DNA from: DATATV01 sp035551355
GTDB taxonomy: Bacteria; Actinomycetota; Actinomycetes; Mycobacteriales; Pseudonocardiaceae
DNA length: 64,000 nucleotides
Assembly: GCA_035551355.1 (NCBI GenBank)
Contig: DASZNF010000005.1
Coordinates: 62,001-126,000 of the forward strand
Direction: 5' to 3'
The notes under the pieces were generated by a model. That model was not told where the DNA came from and made no database searches. It was given only the letters and a program-made list of their open reading frames with translations. This document shows, piece by piece, positions 16,587 through 25,587 of this stretch; positions within the stretch are counted from its first letter, which is position 1; each line of letters opens with the position of its first letter. Made by a program: the position numbers and the translations under genes.

Positions 16587-18338
16587 GTGGTGCAGGGAGA
16601 TGTCGGGCTGGAGATCGGCCGGCGGGTCGCCGCGGCGCTGCGTGCGGCGCTGGACGTGCAGATCACCCCCGCCGAGGCACTGGTCCGCCCGTCCACCCGC
16701 ACCGGGGTCGACTACCAGTGCAACGTGGCCATGAGCCTGGCCAAGACGCTGGGCAAGCCGCCGCGGGAGGTGGCCGCCGCGATCGTGGCGCACCTGGACT
16801 CCGCGGACATGGTCGAGGAGCCCGAGGTCGCCGGGCCGGGGTTCATCAACCTGGCGCTGACCACGGACTGGCTGCAGCGGCAGGCCACCGCGCTGCTGGG
16901 CGACGAGCGGCTGGGCGTGCCCAGGACCGACGCGCCGCGGCGGTTCGCCATCGACTACGGCAGCCCGAACGTGGCCAAGGAGATGCACATCGGCCACCTG
17001 CGCTCGTCGATCATCGGCGACGCCGTCGTGCGGCTGCTGCGGTTCGCCGGGCACGAGGTCACCCCGCACAACCACCTCGGTGACTGGGGCACCCCGTTCG
17101 GCATGCTCATCGAGCACCTGGTGGACGAGGGCTGGACCGGCGAGCCGGGCGAGTCCGGCGAGCACACCATCTCCGACCTGAACAGCTTCTACCAGGCCGC
17201 GCGCAAGAAGTTCGACGCCGACCCGGCGTTCGCCGACCGGTCCCGGCGGCGGGTGGTGGCCCTGCAGGGCGGCGACGAGCAGACCCTGGCCCTGTGGCGG
17301 CAGCTGGTGGACGAGTCCACCGCGCACTTCGAGCAGGTCTACCGAATGCTCGGCGTACTGCTCAAGCACGAGGACATCTACGGCGAGAGCTTCTACAACC
17401 CGGCGCTGGCCGACGTGGTCGAGCAGCTGGAGGCCAAGGGGCTGACCGAGATCTCCGACGGCGCGGTGTGCGTGTTCCCGCCCGGGTTCAGCAACCGGGA
17501 GGGCCAGCCGCTGCCGCTGATCGTGCGCAAGCGGGACGGCGGCTACGGCTACGCCGCCACCGATCTGGCCACCGTGCGGTACTGGCTGGGCGAGCGGCAG
17601 ATGACCGACCTGCTCTACGTGGTGGGCACCCCGCAGGCGCAGCACTTCAGCATGGTGTTCGCGGCCTCGCGGATGGCCGGCTGGCTGACCGACGAACACA
17701 CCGCCGTGCACATCAACTTCGGCACGATCCTGGGCGAGGACGGCAAGACCATCCGGACCCGGGCCGGCGGTTCGATCAAGCTGGTCGAGCTGCTCACCGA
17801 GGCGGTGGACAACGCGGCCAGGGTGGTGGCCGAGCGGTCCGGTCTCGACCCGGCGGAGCAGGAGGCGGTGGCCGGCGCGGTGGGCATCGGCGCGGTGAAG
17901 TACGCCGACCTGGCCAACGACCGGGAGAAGGACTACCTGTTCACCTGGGAGAAGATGCTGGCCAAGGAGGGCAACACCTCCGTCTACCTGCAGTACGCCA
18001 ACGCCCGGATCCAGTCGGTGCTGCGCAAGGCCGGCGCCCGGCCCGCCCCCGGCACGCCGGTGCTGGTCGGCGCGGAGGCCGAGCGGGCGCTGATGCTCAA
18101 GGTGCTGCAGCTGCCGGCGGTGCTGGACGCGGCGATCTCCGGGTACGCCCCGCACAAGCTGTGCGCCTACCTCTACGAGACGGCCACCGCGTTCTCCGGC
18201 TTCTACGAGAGCTGTCCGATCCTCACCGCGGAGACCGCCGAGCTGCGCGACTCCCGGCTGGTGCTGGCCACGATCACCTCGGACGTGCTGGTGCTCGGCC
18301 TGTCCCTGCTGGGCATCCAGGCGCCGGAACGGCTGTGA
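16587..18338 (+). CDS. argS: arginyl-tRNA synthetase
   Basis: This 583-residue class I synthetase carries the N-terminal Arg-tRNA recognition domain, the HIGH motif within NVAKEMHIGHLRSS (about residue 129), GDWGTPFG, and the KMSKS-equivalent loop GEDGKTIRTRAGG. It ends with the DALR anticodon-binding domain (SVYLQYANARIQSVLRKAG...). It charges tRNA-Arg in the cytosol and is essential. AGGAGG (16573-16578) lies 8 nt before GTG 16587. A -10-like TAGGAT (16486-16491) suggests a leader of about 95 nt. I saw no T-box hallmark in it. Confidence 0.97.
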   Translation: MVQGDVGLEIGRRVAAALRAALDVQITPAEALVRPSTRTGVDYQCNVAMSLAKTLGKPPREVAAAIVAHLDSADMVEEPEVAGPGFINLALTTDWLQRQATALLGDERLGVPRTDAPRRFAIDYGSPNVAKEMHIGHLRSSIIGDAVVRLLRFAGHEVTPHNHLGDWGTPFGMLIEHLVDEGWTGEPGESGEHTISDLNSFYQAARKKFDADPAFADRSRRRVVALQGGDEQTLALWRQLVDESTAHFEQVYRMLGVLLKHEDIYGESFYNPALADVVEQLEAKGLTEISDGAVCVFPPGFSNREGQPLPLIVRKRDGGYGYAATDLATVRYWLGERQMTDLLYVVGTPQAQHFSMVFAASRMAGWLTDEHTAVHINFGTILGEDGKTIRTRAGGSIKLVELLTEAVDNAARVVAERSGLDPAEQEAVAGAVGIGAVKYADLANDREKDYLFTWEKMLAKEGNTSVYLQYANARIQSVLRKAGARPAPGTPVLVGAEAERALMLKVLQLPAVLDAAISGYAPHKLCAYLYETATAFSGFYESCPILTAETAELRDSRLVLATITSDVLVLGLSLLGIQAPERL

Positions 18339-18393
18339 ACCCACCGTGAAAAACGGGGGCTAGGCGAAAACCCCGCGCGGGATTAGAGTGTGG

Positions 18394-18425
18394 ACGGTCG
18401 GAAAGAAATGATTCTTTCCGACCGT
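18394..18425. promoter_or_regulatory. 14-bp inverted repeat between argS and GH43
   Basis: Perfect 14-bp arms (starting ACGGTCGGAAAGAA) enclose a 4-nt loop. It lies 56 bases after argS and 65 before the GH43 start. It has no T-tail, and a TAGAGT -10 candidate (18384-18389) would put transcription start within the repeat. It could be an argS terminator, an operator for the glycosidase, or both. Confidence 0.6.
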
Positions 18426-18489
18426 TCTCACCGCTGGGGGTGATGCGCGTGATGCGGGATTAACCGCGCCGCTGTGCCGGGTCGCGTTC

Positions 18490-19812
18490 GTGCTCATCGC
18501 CGTTGTCGCGGTGGGACTCGGTTACGCGTTACCCGCCGAAGCGGCCACCGATTCCGACGGGGCGCCGACCCCGATCATCATCCACGATTTTCCCGATCCC
18601 AGCGTGCTGCAAACGCCGTACGGTGATTACGCCTATTCCACCAACAGTCATTACGGCGACAGCCTGGTCAACATTCCCGAGGCCCGCGCGCCCAAGCTGA
18701 CCGGACCGTGGACCGACACCGGCACCGACGCCCTGCCGGTGCTGCCGAACTGGGTGACCTACGACCCGGGCGACGGCACCAACGATGTCTGGGCGCCGGA
18801 CGTGTCCCGTCTCGACGACGGCGGTTTCATCATGTATTACGTGGCGCACAACGAGAACGGCCTGCAATGCCTCGGCGCCGCAGGCTCGCGCACCCCGGCC
18901 GGGCCGTTCACCCCGATCGGACCGCAGCCGCTGCTGTGCAACGCGGATGATCACGGCGACATCGATCCGGCCACGTACACCCTCGGCGGCAGGCACTATC
19001 TGATCTACAAGGACAACGCGAACTCGGCCGGAATTCCGAACTCCATTTGGATCAACCAGGTGGCCGACGACGGTGTCACCTTCATCGGCGGGCGCACGAA
19101 ACTGCTGACCGCCGATCCAGCCGGCAACGAGAACAACGTGGCCGAAGCGCCGTTCATCATCCGGCACAATGGTGAATACGTGCTGCTCTATTCGGCCGAC
19201 GACTGGAACTCCACGTATCACATGAAATACGCCGTTTCGCGCACGCTGACCGGCCCGTACACCAAACAGGGCACGTTCACCGACACCGAAACCTGGAACG
19301 GCGCGATCGTGGCCCCCGGCGGGGATTACGTGGTGGTCACCGGGCCGGACGGCACCGATTACCTGTTCTTCCACGGCAACGTCGGCACCGGCCGCGGCCT
19401 GTACGTGGACCGGCTGAACTGGCCGCACGACGTACCCACTCCAGCCGGCGCGCCCCCACTGGCGCCGGGGACCTACCAGTTCACCGCGCTGACCACCGGG
19501 CAGACGCTGGCCGTGCCGGGCAGCGGCGACACCTGGCAGCTGACCGCCGGACCCGACCGCGGCTACCGCATCGTGTCGCGGCGCACCGGGCTGGTCCTGT
19601 CCACCGTGGGCCCGGACGGCCACGCGCTGCTCACCCAGCTGCCGTTCGTTGGCCTGCCGGGCCAGCTGTGGAACCTGGACCGGGATTTCGCCGGGTACTA
19701 CCGGATCCGGTCGGCGGCCACCGGCGAACTGCTCACGCTGGGCGCCTTCTCCCCCACCCTGTCGGCCAACGACGACGACCCGGCGCAGAAATGGCTGCCG
19801 ACAACGGAGTGA
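18490..19812 (+). CDS. secreted glycoside hydrolase family 43 enzyme
   Basis: The 440-residue product has a hydrophobic leader ending ALPAEAA and a five-bladed-propeller type sequence. Features include IIHDFPDPSVLQ (catalytic base Asp region), DVWAPDVSRLDDG, GDIDPATY and NVAEAPFIIRHNGEYVLLYSADDW (acid Glu in AEAPF). The C-terminal 130 residues (LAPGTYQFTALTTGQTLAV onward) look like a ricin-type or carbohydrate-binding module. GH43 enzymes remove arabinose or xylose from plant polysaccharide. The start is doubtful. GTG 18490 leaves no basic n-region; CTG 18472 (Met-Cys-Arg) is an alternative. A seven-codon ATG frame at 18443 that stops at once hints at a frameshift. Confidence 0.85.
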   Translation: MLIAVVAVGLGYALPAEAATDSDGAPTPIIIHDFPDPSVLQTPYGDYAYSTNSHYGDSLVNIPEARAPKLTGPWTDTGTDALPVLPNWVTYDPGDGTNDVWAPDVSRLDDGGFIMYYVAHNENGLQCLGAAGSRTPAGPFTPIGPQPLLCNADDHGDIDPATYTLGGRHYLIYKDNANSAGIPNSIWINQVADDGVTFIGGRTKLLTADPAGNENNVAEAPFIIRHNGEYVLLYSADDWNSTYHMKYAVSRTLTGPYTKQGTFTDTETWNGAIVAPGGDYVVVTGPDGTDYLFFHGNVGTGRGLYVDRLNWPHDVPTPAGAPPLAPGTYQFTALTTGQTLAVPGSGDTWQLTAGPDRGYRIVSRRTGLVLSTVGPDGHALLTQLPFVGLPGQLWNLDRDFAGYYRIRSAATGELLTLGAFSPTLSANDDDPAQKWLPTTE

Positions 19813-19897
19813 CCGACGCCGCGTTATTCGACCCGGTTACCGGGGCACCTCTTGTTCGTCACCTCAAGCCGGAACCGACGAGACGAGGCGAGCCGGG

Positions 19898-20317
19898 ATG
19901 AGCCGCTCTATCGACGCGATCTGGCCGATCCGAGCCCTGCGGTGCCACCGCCGAGGCGTCACCACCACGTGGTGCGAGCTGACCGAAACCTCGGCCATCC
20001 ACGACCGGGCCATCGACCTGCTGTCCGATGTCGACTCCGACCGGCGGGTGGACGCCATGCTGGTGCTGGGCGAGCTGGTCGACAACGCGCGCACGCACGG
20101 CCGGCCGCCGGGCGCGGCCCGGGTGTGGCGGGTCGCCGCGGGCCGGCGGCTGCGGGTCGAGGTCCGGGACGCCTCGTCGGCCCCGCCGAAACCGCAGGTG
20201 CCGACGCTGACCGACCTGCACGGCCGCGGCCTGCTCCTGGTCGAGGCGCTGACCAGCGCCTGGGGCGTGTGGCAGCACCAGCGCGGCAAAACGGTCTGGG
20301 CCGAAATACCCGTCTGA
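19898..20317 (+). CDS. ATP-binding (HATPase, anti-sigma/RsbW-like) regulator
   Basis: The 139-residue protein has a Bergerat-fold N box, LGELVDNARTHG (E and N about residues 57-61), then RVEVRDASS in place of the usual DxGxG, and the lid LHGRGLLLVEALTSAWG ending KTVWAEIPV. This is the streptomycete-type single-domain ATP-binding regulator related to anti-sigma kinases. The weak G1 motif suggests limited kinase activity. No sigma or anti-anti-sigma gene adjoins it. A close paralogue lies at 38692-39111. Confidence 0.85.
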   Translation: MSRSIDAIWPIRALRCHRRGVTTTWCELTETSAIHDRAIDLLSDVDSDRRVDAMLVLGELVDNARTHGRPPGAARVWRVAAGRRLRVEVRDASSAPPKPQVPTLTDLHGRGLLLVEALTSAWGVWQHQRGKTVWAEIPV

Positions 20318-20539
20318 GCAAACCCTCCCGACGATCGCGAACCCGCAGCACAGCGAAACCGGCACCCGGGACATCCTGCGCGTGGTGTCCGGCGGGAGGG
20401 CGCCCAGCTCACTTGAACGGTGGAGTCGAGCACCAACCGATCCGGACACGGGTTTGATGATCCGGCATTTCGGGAATTTACCGGGCTAGAGTGCTGACCG
20501 ACGACACCAGGTCAGCCGAGGTCGATTGGGGCGTAAGAG

Positions 20540-21058
20540 ATGTCATCGGATCCGTTGGGACAACCGCACCCGAACTATCCCGCGGCACCGCCGGTCAATC
20601 CGCAGGAATCCGGCCCGGCACTCACTCCCCCGGCGTCGATCATGGCTTCGTTCTGGGGCTGGCTGCTGGCGGCGGCGCTGATGCTGGTCGGTGGCTTGAT
20701 GTTCCTGGGCCAGAAGCAGACGCTGGTCGACTCGCTGCGGCAGTCCAACCCGAACGTCACGGAGTCCGAACTCCAGCAGGCGGCCAACATCAGCCTGGGC
20801 GTCGTGGTGGTGATCGCGGTGATCATCGCCGCGCTGTACGCCTTCTTCGCGTTCAAACTGCGCGCCGGGCGTAACTGGGCCCGGATCGTACTGGCCGTGA
20901 TCGCGGTGCTGATGTTGCTGGATCTGTTCTCCCAGGGGCATTCCGGCACCGTGCTCAGTGACATCGGCGGCATCGTGGCGATCATCTCGGGCGTGCTGAG
21001 TTATCTGCCGCAGTCCAGTGGCTACATCGCGGCGGTCAAGCAGTCCCGCAACCGCTGA
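20540..21058 (+). CDS. four-helix small membrane protein
   Basis: The 172-residue protein has a proline-rich cytoplasmic start followed by four predicted helices (about 33-55, 86-107, 114-134 and 142-162) and a basic tail. I do not recognise a named family; similar Pro-rich/4TM proteins are common hypothetical proteins in actinomycetes. A TAGAGT -10 candidate (20486-20491) precedes it. The 222 bases before it (20318-20539) show nothing else I can support. Confidence 0.75.
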   Translation: MSSDPLGQPHPNYPAAPPVNPQESGPALTPPASIMASFWGWLLAAALMLVGGLMFLGQKQTLVDSLRQSNPNVTESELQQAANISLGVVVVIAVIIAALYAFFAFKLRAGRNWARIVLAVIAVLMLLDLFSQGHSGTVLSDIGGIVAIISGVLSYLPQSSGYIAAVKQSRNR

Positions 21059-21067
21059 CGTCCTCGC

Positions 21068-21110
21068 GAACGCCGCGGAATCCTTTCCCAGCAAGGATTC
21101 CGCGGCGTTC
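21068..21110. terminator. bidirectional terminator hairpin
   Basis: A perfect 18-bp stem (21068-21085 with 21093-21110; arm begins GAACGCCGCGGAATCC) has a 7-nt loop. It lies between two convergent genes, nine bases past the membrane-protein stop, and can serve both. Confidence 0.9.
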
Positions 21111-21121
21111 GGTTGTCGTCC

Positions 21122-21742
21122 TCAGCGTTCCAGCGGGACGGCGATGACACCCGGGAAGCGCGGGGTTTCGGCCTCGTCGAGCATGGCCGCGGCCACCGTG
21201 GCCCGGCTGACCCGCGCGGGGAACAACCGCTTCGGCACGCCGGTCAGACCGACCGTGCGGCGAGTCCGCGACAGCGGCCCGCTGGACAGCGGACCGGCGT
21301 GGAACACGGTGCCGCCCGCGGCCAGCACGGCCGAATCCGCGGCCACCTTGTCGGTCAGTTCGGCTCCCATGAACGCTCTCAGCAGAGTCCGGGTGGCCCA
21401 GCCGGCCGCCGGTGCCGACGCCCCGGTGCCCACCGCCCCCAACCAGATGATCCGGTCCGGCGCGGCCGCCACCACGGCCCGGGCGCCCGCGGTCAGCGCC
21501 CCCGGTGGGTCGCCTCCGGCGATACCCAGTCCGGACAACACGGTCTCGGCGTCCTTGAGGGCCCGGGCGATGGACTCCGGGTCGTGCACATCGGCGGCGA
21601 CCCGGGTGAGCCGATCCGAGTCGGGCACGGTGATGCGCTCGGGCCGCCGGGCGATCGCGGTGACGTGGTGCCCGCGCTGGAGGGCCTGTCCGGTCAGTTG
21701 CCGGCCGGTGGCGCCGGACGCGGCGAGCACAATGAGCTGCAT
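21122..21742 (-). CDS. NAD(P)-binding NmrA/atypical SDR protein
   Basis: The 206-residue Rossmann protein starts MQLIVLAASGATGRQLTGQAL, an atypical-SDR glycine motif. It then has TAIARRPERI (phosphate-binding Arg, favouring NADP), AADVHDPESIARAL and IIWLGAVGTGA. It lacks the classical YxxxK. Relatives act as redox sensors or NAD(P)H-dependent reductases. ATG 21742 with GAGG upstream is preferred over GTG 21751. It is 15 bases downstream of the IMPase-family gene in one operon. Confidence 0.85.
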   Translation of the reverse strand: MQLIVLAASGATGRQLTGQALQRGHHVTAIARRPERITVPDSDRLTRVAADVHDPESIARALKDAETVLSGLGIAGGDPPGALTAGARAVVAAAPDRIIWLGAVGTGASAPAAGWATRTLLRAFMGAELTDKVAADSAVLAAGGTVFHAGPLSSGPLSRTRRTVGLTGVPKRLFPARVSRATVAAAMLDEAETPRFPGVIAVPLER

Positions 21743-21757
21743 GATCCGCACCTCGGC

Positions 21758-22576
21758 TCAGGCGACCGTGGCCAGCACGGCGCCGGCCGGCTGGTGCAGG
21801 GCCGGGGTGGCGACCAGGATGTCCGGGCTGCCCGGCCGCCAGGGGCTGCCGTCGATCCGGGTGGCGATCCCGCCCGCCTCGGTGATCAGCAGCACGCCGG
21901 CCGCGACCCCGGGCAGCACCGGCTCGTACTGCCAGAACACGTCGTTGTGGCCGGCCGCGACCAGCAGCATCGGGAAGGTGGACGGCACGGTGGCGCGGAC
22001 CAGCAGCGCGCTGCCCAGCATCGCGGTGATCGACTCGCCGATCCGCCGGTAGGTGTCGGTCTGCTCGGCCTCCGCTTGGCCGGTGGCCACGATCGCGGCG
22101 TTGAGCTCGGTCTTGGGCGACACGTGCAGCGGGATGTCGTTGAGGTGGGCGCCGCCGCCGCGCACCGCGGTGTAGGTCAGATCGCCGACCGGCTGGCGCA
22201 CCACGGTCAGCACCGGAGCCCCGTCGCGGATCAGGGTGATGCTCACGCACCACTCGCCCATGCCGTGCACATGGTTGACGCTGCCCTCCACGGCGTCCAC
22301 GGTCCACCACTCCCCGGCCGGGAGTTCGGTGGTCTCCTGCTCCTCCGCCACCCAGCCCGCGCCCGGGCGGGCGGCTTCGAGTGCTTCGCGTAAGCCGGCC
22401 AGGGACGCTTTCTCGTTGCGCCGGCCCGCGGTGAACATGTCGCCCCGGCCGGTGGGGCGGGCGTCGGTCGAGTAGATCGCGAGCAGCCGGTCGCCGGCGG
22501 CGTGGGCCGCGGCGACCACGGCGTCCAGCAGGGCTCGGTCCTCGGTGGTGCTGCTGGTGACGGAGGCGGTGCTCAT
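21758..22576 (-). CDS. inositol monophosphatase family protein with altered metal motifs
   Basis: The 272-residue protein shows the IMPase fold: an EE-type acidic pair in WVAEEQE, then WWTVDAVEGSVNHVHG where family members have DPIDGTxNF, ITLIRDGAPVL, and a late VLPGVAAGVLLITEAGG matching the WDxAAG...EAGG region. The second Asp of the metal site is Glu, and the WD Asp is not conserved, so phosphatase activity is uncertain. It shares an operon with the NmrA-like protein and is divergent from a LysR gene, its likely regulator. Confidence 0.8.
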   Translation of the reverse strand: MSTASVTSSTTEDRALLDAVVAAAHAAGDRLLAIYSTDARPTGRGDMFTAGRRNEKASLAGLREALEAARPGAGWVAEEQETTELPAGEWWTVDAVEGSVNHVHGMGEWCVSITLIRDGAPVLTVVRQPVGDLTYTAVRGGGAHLNDIPLHVSPKTELNAAIVATGQAEAEQTDTYRRIGESITAMLGSALLVRATVPSTFPMLLVAAGHNDVFWQYEPVLPGVAAGVLLITEAGGIATRIDGSPWRPGSPDILVATPALHQPAGAVLATVA

Positions 22577-22685
22577 CGGTGACGACCCTTTCCTTCGCTG
22601 CCGTCCCGGACCGGAACGGCGTGTCGAGACCGACGGTATGGGCCATCGCTCATGACGTCCAGCGCACTCTTGTTAGGCCACCAGT

Positions 22686-22691
22686 TACTCT
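22686..22691 (+). promoter_or_regulatory. -10 box TACTCT of leaderless lysR
   Basis: TACTCT is followed by seven bases and then GTG 22699, the spacing expected when transcription starts on the start codon. It matches the TACTCT before the TetR gene at 10853. Confidence 0.6.
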
Positions 22692-22698
22692 GGTGCAT

Positions 22699-23598
22699 GT
22701 GGATCTGAATCTGCTCGTGGCGCTGGACGCCCTGCTGGAAGAGAACAGCGTGGCCGCCGCGGCCGACCGGTTACACCTGTCGCCGCCCGCGATGAGCCGC
22801 ACCCTGGCCCGGATCCGGCGGGCCACCGGGGACGACATCCTGGTGCGCTCGGGCCGGTCCATGACCCCGACCCCGCGCGCGCTGGAACTGCGCGACGAGA
22901 CCCACGAACTGGTCCGCCGGGCCGCCGCGGTGCTCACCCCGGCCCGGGACCTGGACCTGGCCGCGCTGGACCGGGTGTTCACCATCCGCGGGCACGACGC
23001 GCTGATCGGCGCGCTGGCCGAGCCGCTGATCACCGCGGTGGCCGCGGCGGCGCCCGGGGTGCGCCTGTCCCTGCTGCCCGAACCCTCCGGTGACAGCACC
23101 GATCTGGCCCGCGGGCACACCGATCTGGAGATCGGCGCGACCGAGCCGGAGCGCCCGGAGATCGCCGGGGACAACGTCGGCGCGGACCGGATGGTCGCCG
23201 CGTTCCGCGCCGGGCACCCGCTGGCCGAGGGCGAACTGACGCCTGCCCGGTTCGCCGCCGCCAGCCACCTCACCGTGTCCCGGCGCGGCCGGCTGCGCGG
23301 CGTCATCGACGACCGGCTGGCCGAGGCCGGGCTGAGCCGCCGGGTGCTGGCCTCGCTGCCCACCAGCGCGGCCGCGCTGGATCTGGTGACCCGCACCGAT
23401 TCGGTGGTGGTCGTGGCCGAGAAGATCTGCGGTCCGGTGTGGACGCGGCTCGGTCTGGTGGTGCGGCCGATCCCGGTCGAGGTGCCGCTGGTGCCGGTGA
23501 TCCTGGCTTGGCACCACCGCTACGACACCGATCCGGCCCATACCTGGCTGCGCGCACAGGTCCGCCGCGTGTTGTCCGGGTTCGTCGATCCGGCGTGA
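22699..23598 (+). CDS. LysR family transcriptional regulator
   Basis: The 299-residue protein begins with the canonical VDLNLLVALDALLEENSVAAAADRL winged helix region (split here: recognition helix SPPAMSRTLARIRR). It continues with the LysR substrate-binding domain (FTIRGHDALIGALAEPL...). GTG 22699 is chosen over upstream starts because it gives the standard length and lies 7 nt after a -10 box. It is divergent from the IMPase/NmrA operon (start 22576), as is usual for a LysR and its target. Confidence 0.92.
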   Translation: MDLNLLVALDALLEENSVAAAADRLHLSPPAMSRTLARIRRATGDDILVRSGRSMTPTPRALELRDETHELVRRAAAVLTPARDLDLAALDRVFTIRGHDALIGALAEPLITAVAAAAPGVRLSLLPEPSGDSTDLARGHTDLEIGATEPERPEIAGDNVGADRMVAAFRAGHPLAEGELTPARFAAASHLTVSRRGRLRGVIDDRLAEAGLSRRVLASLPTSAAALDLVTRTDSVVVVAEKICGPVWTRLGLVVRPIPVEVPLVPVILAWHHRYDTDPAHTWLRAQVRRVLSGFVDPA

Positions 23599-24546
23599 TC
23601 AGTTCGCGGCGTGCCGCGGGCGGTACGGGGCCGGGCGGCCGGGCACCACGGACACCAGCGTGTGCTTGCCCACCGAACCGGTCACCGGCGTGGCCGGATG
23701 CGGCACCCGCCCGGCCATCAGGTCGTAGAGCAGCGAGGACAGCGCCTCCACGCACAGCTGCGCGGTCGGCCGGCATTCCGGGTCCAGCTCGGTCATCCGG
23801 CGGATCAGCCGGATCAGCGGCTCGGGCAGGTCGGCCGGGATACTCGGCGGCCGCTCCAGCCGGGCCATCGCCGCGTTGATCTTGTTGGTGCCGGTGTACT
23901 CCCGTTGCCCGGTCAGGCATTCCAGCAACACCAGGCCCAGCGCGTAGATGTCCACCGCGGGCCCGAGCTGACCGCCGTAGACCTGTTCCGGCGCCAGGTA
24001 CGCGGGCGTGCCGATGATCTCGTCCACACTGGTCACCCGGGACAGCCCGGACAGCAGCGCGATGCCGAAGTCACTGAGGTAGGGCAGGCCCTGGCGGTCC
24101 AGCAGGATGTTGGAGGGCTTCACATCGCGGTGCACGACACCGCGCAGGTGCACGTGGGTCAGCGCGTCGGCCACCAGTGCGACCAGCGGCACCGCCTCGG
24201 CCGCGGAGATCGGCCCGCCGGACAGCCGGGCGGCCAGGCTCTCCCCGCGGATCAGCTGCATCACCAGATACGGGCGGCCACGGTGCAGACCGCCGTCGTA
24301 GACCGACACCAGCCTGCGGTGATCCAGTCGGTCCAGCGCGCGGGCCTCGTCGGCCACCCGGCGGCACTCGGTCGGATCGGGGTTGGCCGGGAACAGCTTG
24401 ACCGCGACCGGCTTGTTCAGCAGCTCGTCGTGCGCGCTGAACACCTCGGTGCCCATGCCGCGGCCCAGGATGCCGCCGATCCGGAAGCGTTCGGGCAGCG
24501 GAGGATTGGGGGGCCGAAACTCCACGTAGGGCCGATCCCGCCGCAT
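23599..24546 (-). CDS. soluble Ser/Thr protein kinase (Hanks type)
   Basis: The 315-residue kinase has no membrane helix. Motifs: glycine loop GRGMGTEVF, VAVKLF lysine, HRDVKPSNILLD catalytic loop, DFGIALL, the activation segment with GTPAYLAPEQ, and DIYALGLVLLECLTG. A short basic, Pro-rich tail follows the catalytic domain instead of PASTA or sensor domains. ATG 24546 is preferred because GGAGGTG lies 6-9 bases upstream; a GTG at 24606 would add 20 residues. It is divergent from the CBS-BON gene. Targets are unknown. Confidence 0.92.
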   Translation of the reverse strand: MRRDRPYVEFRPPNPPLPERFRIGGILGRGMGTEVFSAHDELLNKPVAVKLFPANPDPTECRRVADEARALDRLDHRRLVSVYDGGLHRGRPYLVMQLIRGESLAARLSGGPISAAEAVPLVALVADALTHVHLRGVVHRDVKPSNILLDRQGLPYLSDFGIALLSGLSRVTSVDEIIGTPAYLAPEQVYGGQLGPAVDIYALGLVLLECLTGQREYTGTNKINAAMARLERPPSIPADLPEPLIRLIRRMTELDPECRPTAQLCVEALSSLLYDLMAGRVPHPATPVTGSVGKHTLVSVVPGRPAPYRPRHAAN

Positions 24547-24884
24547 CCGTTTCACCTCCACATCCGCCTCATCGGTCAATCGCTGCCACCGGCCGCCTTG
24601 TTTCACTCAAGCACGTCGTGCAACTCGAAGCTCGCGGCACGCCCGAAGATCGCCCGTTGCCCGCGTTCACCGTGTCGAACGTTGGATCGAACAGCCACTC
24701 ACGGTGTGCTGATCATACGCCATTTGGCTTACGTCGAACGGGACTGTTCGGATTTTTTTGCGCGCTGTTCGGTCCGCCGGGACGGTCGGCCCACTGCTGG
24801 TGTCCTTGGTCCCTACCGGGAAACCGGGCGTGACTGTGACGGTAGGACGTGGGGGCGAGGTCGGCCCAAAGGCGGTGCGCGCGG
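24547..24884. other. divergent intergenic region, locally AT-rich
   Basis: These 338 bases separate the kinase and CBS-BON starts. TCGAAC recurs at about 24675, 24687 and 24734. A small CGAAC/GTTCG hairpin (24735-24750) is followed by GATTTTTTT, resembling a weak intrinsic terminator or attenuator. I see no gene. Both promoters should lie here. Confidence 0.4.
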
Positions 24885-25523
24885 ATGACACAACTCAACG
24901 TCGGGGACGTGATGACCCATGAGGTCCGCGCCGTCTCCCCGGACACCCCGGTGCGCGACATCGCCACGCAGCTGGTGCGCGAGGGCATCGGCGCGGTGCC
25001 GGTGGTCGATTCCCGGGGCACGCTGCTGGGCGTGGTGACCGTGGCCGAGCTGCTGCTCGAACCCGCGCGCCGGCCCCGGCAACCCGACCAGGAGGAGCAC
25101 ACCGCCTGGCAGGTGATGACCTCCCCGGCCCGGACCATCGGGTCGGTCGCGCCGCTGCCCGAGGCGGCGCGGCGGCTGGCCGACGACCGGGTGCGCCGGC
25201 TGTACGTGGTGGACGACGGCCGGCTGGTCGGAGTGCTGGCCCGGCGCGATCTGCTGCGCCCGTGCCGCCGCCCGGACGCGGAGATCCAGGCCGAGATCGA
25301 GCGCATCGTGTTCACCCGCACGCTGCGCGCCGACCCGGGCGACTACGAGGTCAGCGTGGCGCACGGCGAGGTGCTGCTGACCGGGCGGCTGGAGTACGCC
25401 GCCGAGGTGGACATCGCGGTGCACCTGACCGCGCTGATCCCCGGGGTGACCGCGGTGCGCGACCGGATGGACTGGGTATGGGACCGGACTGACACACCGC
25501 TGACGGTCGGCCTTGACGTGTGA
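24885..25523 (+). CDS. CBS-pair protein with C-terminal BON domain
   Basis: The 212-residue protein has two CBS motifs (DVMTHEVRAVSPDTPVRDIA... with GAVPVVDSRG, and QVMTSPARTIGSVAPL... with RRLYVVDDG). A BON domain from about 135 (IVFTRTLRADPGDYEVSVAHGEVLLTG) follows. CBS pairs bind adenine nucleotides, and BON domains are thought to contact membranes or phospholipid. Such fusions are common in stress and hypoxia regulons of actinobacteria. ATG 24885 gives the normal length. Confidence 0.88.
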   Translation: MTQLNVGDVMTHEVRAVSPDTPVRDIATQLVREGIGAVPVVDSRGTLLGVVTVAELLLEPARRPRQPDQEEHTAWQVMTSPARTIGSVAPLPEAARRLADDRVRRLYVVDDGRLVGVLARRDLLRPCRRPDAEIQAEIERIVFTRTLRADPGDYEVSVAHGEVLLTGRLEYAAEVDIAVHLTALIPGVTAVRDRMDWVWDRTDTPLTVGLDV

Positions 25524-25587
25524 ATCGCAGCCGCGCGACCGGTCAATCACACCCGGAAGGGCTGGTCGGGGTGTCACACTCGGCGGC

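Noticed and set aside
24815..24835. DosR/DevR-like box (GGTCCCTACCGGGAAACC) before the CBS-BON gene, and GCCCTTTAGGCC before the PPOX-like gene at 38066
   Set aside because: Half-site symmetry is poor and the match to the GGGACTTnnGGCCC-type consensus is weak; functional class alone is not evidence.
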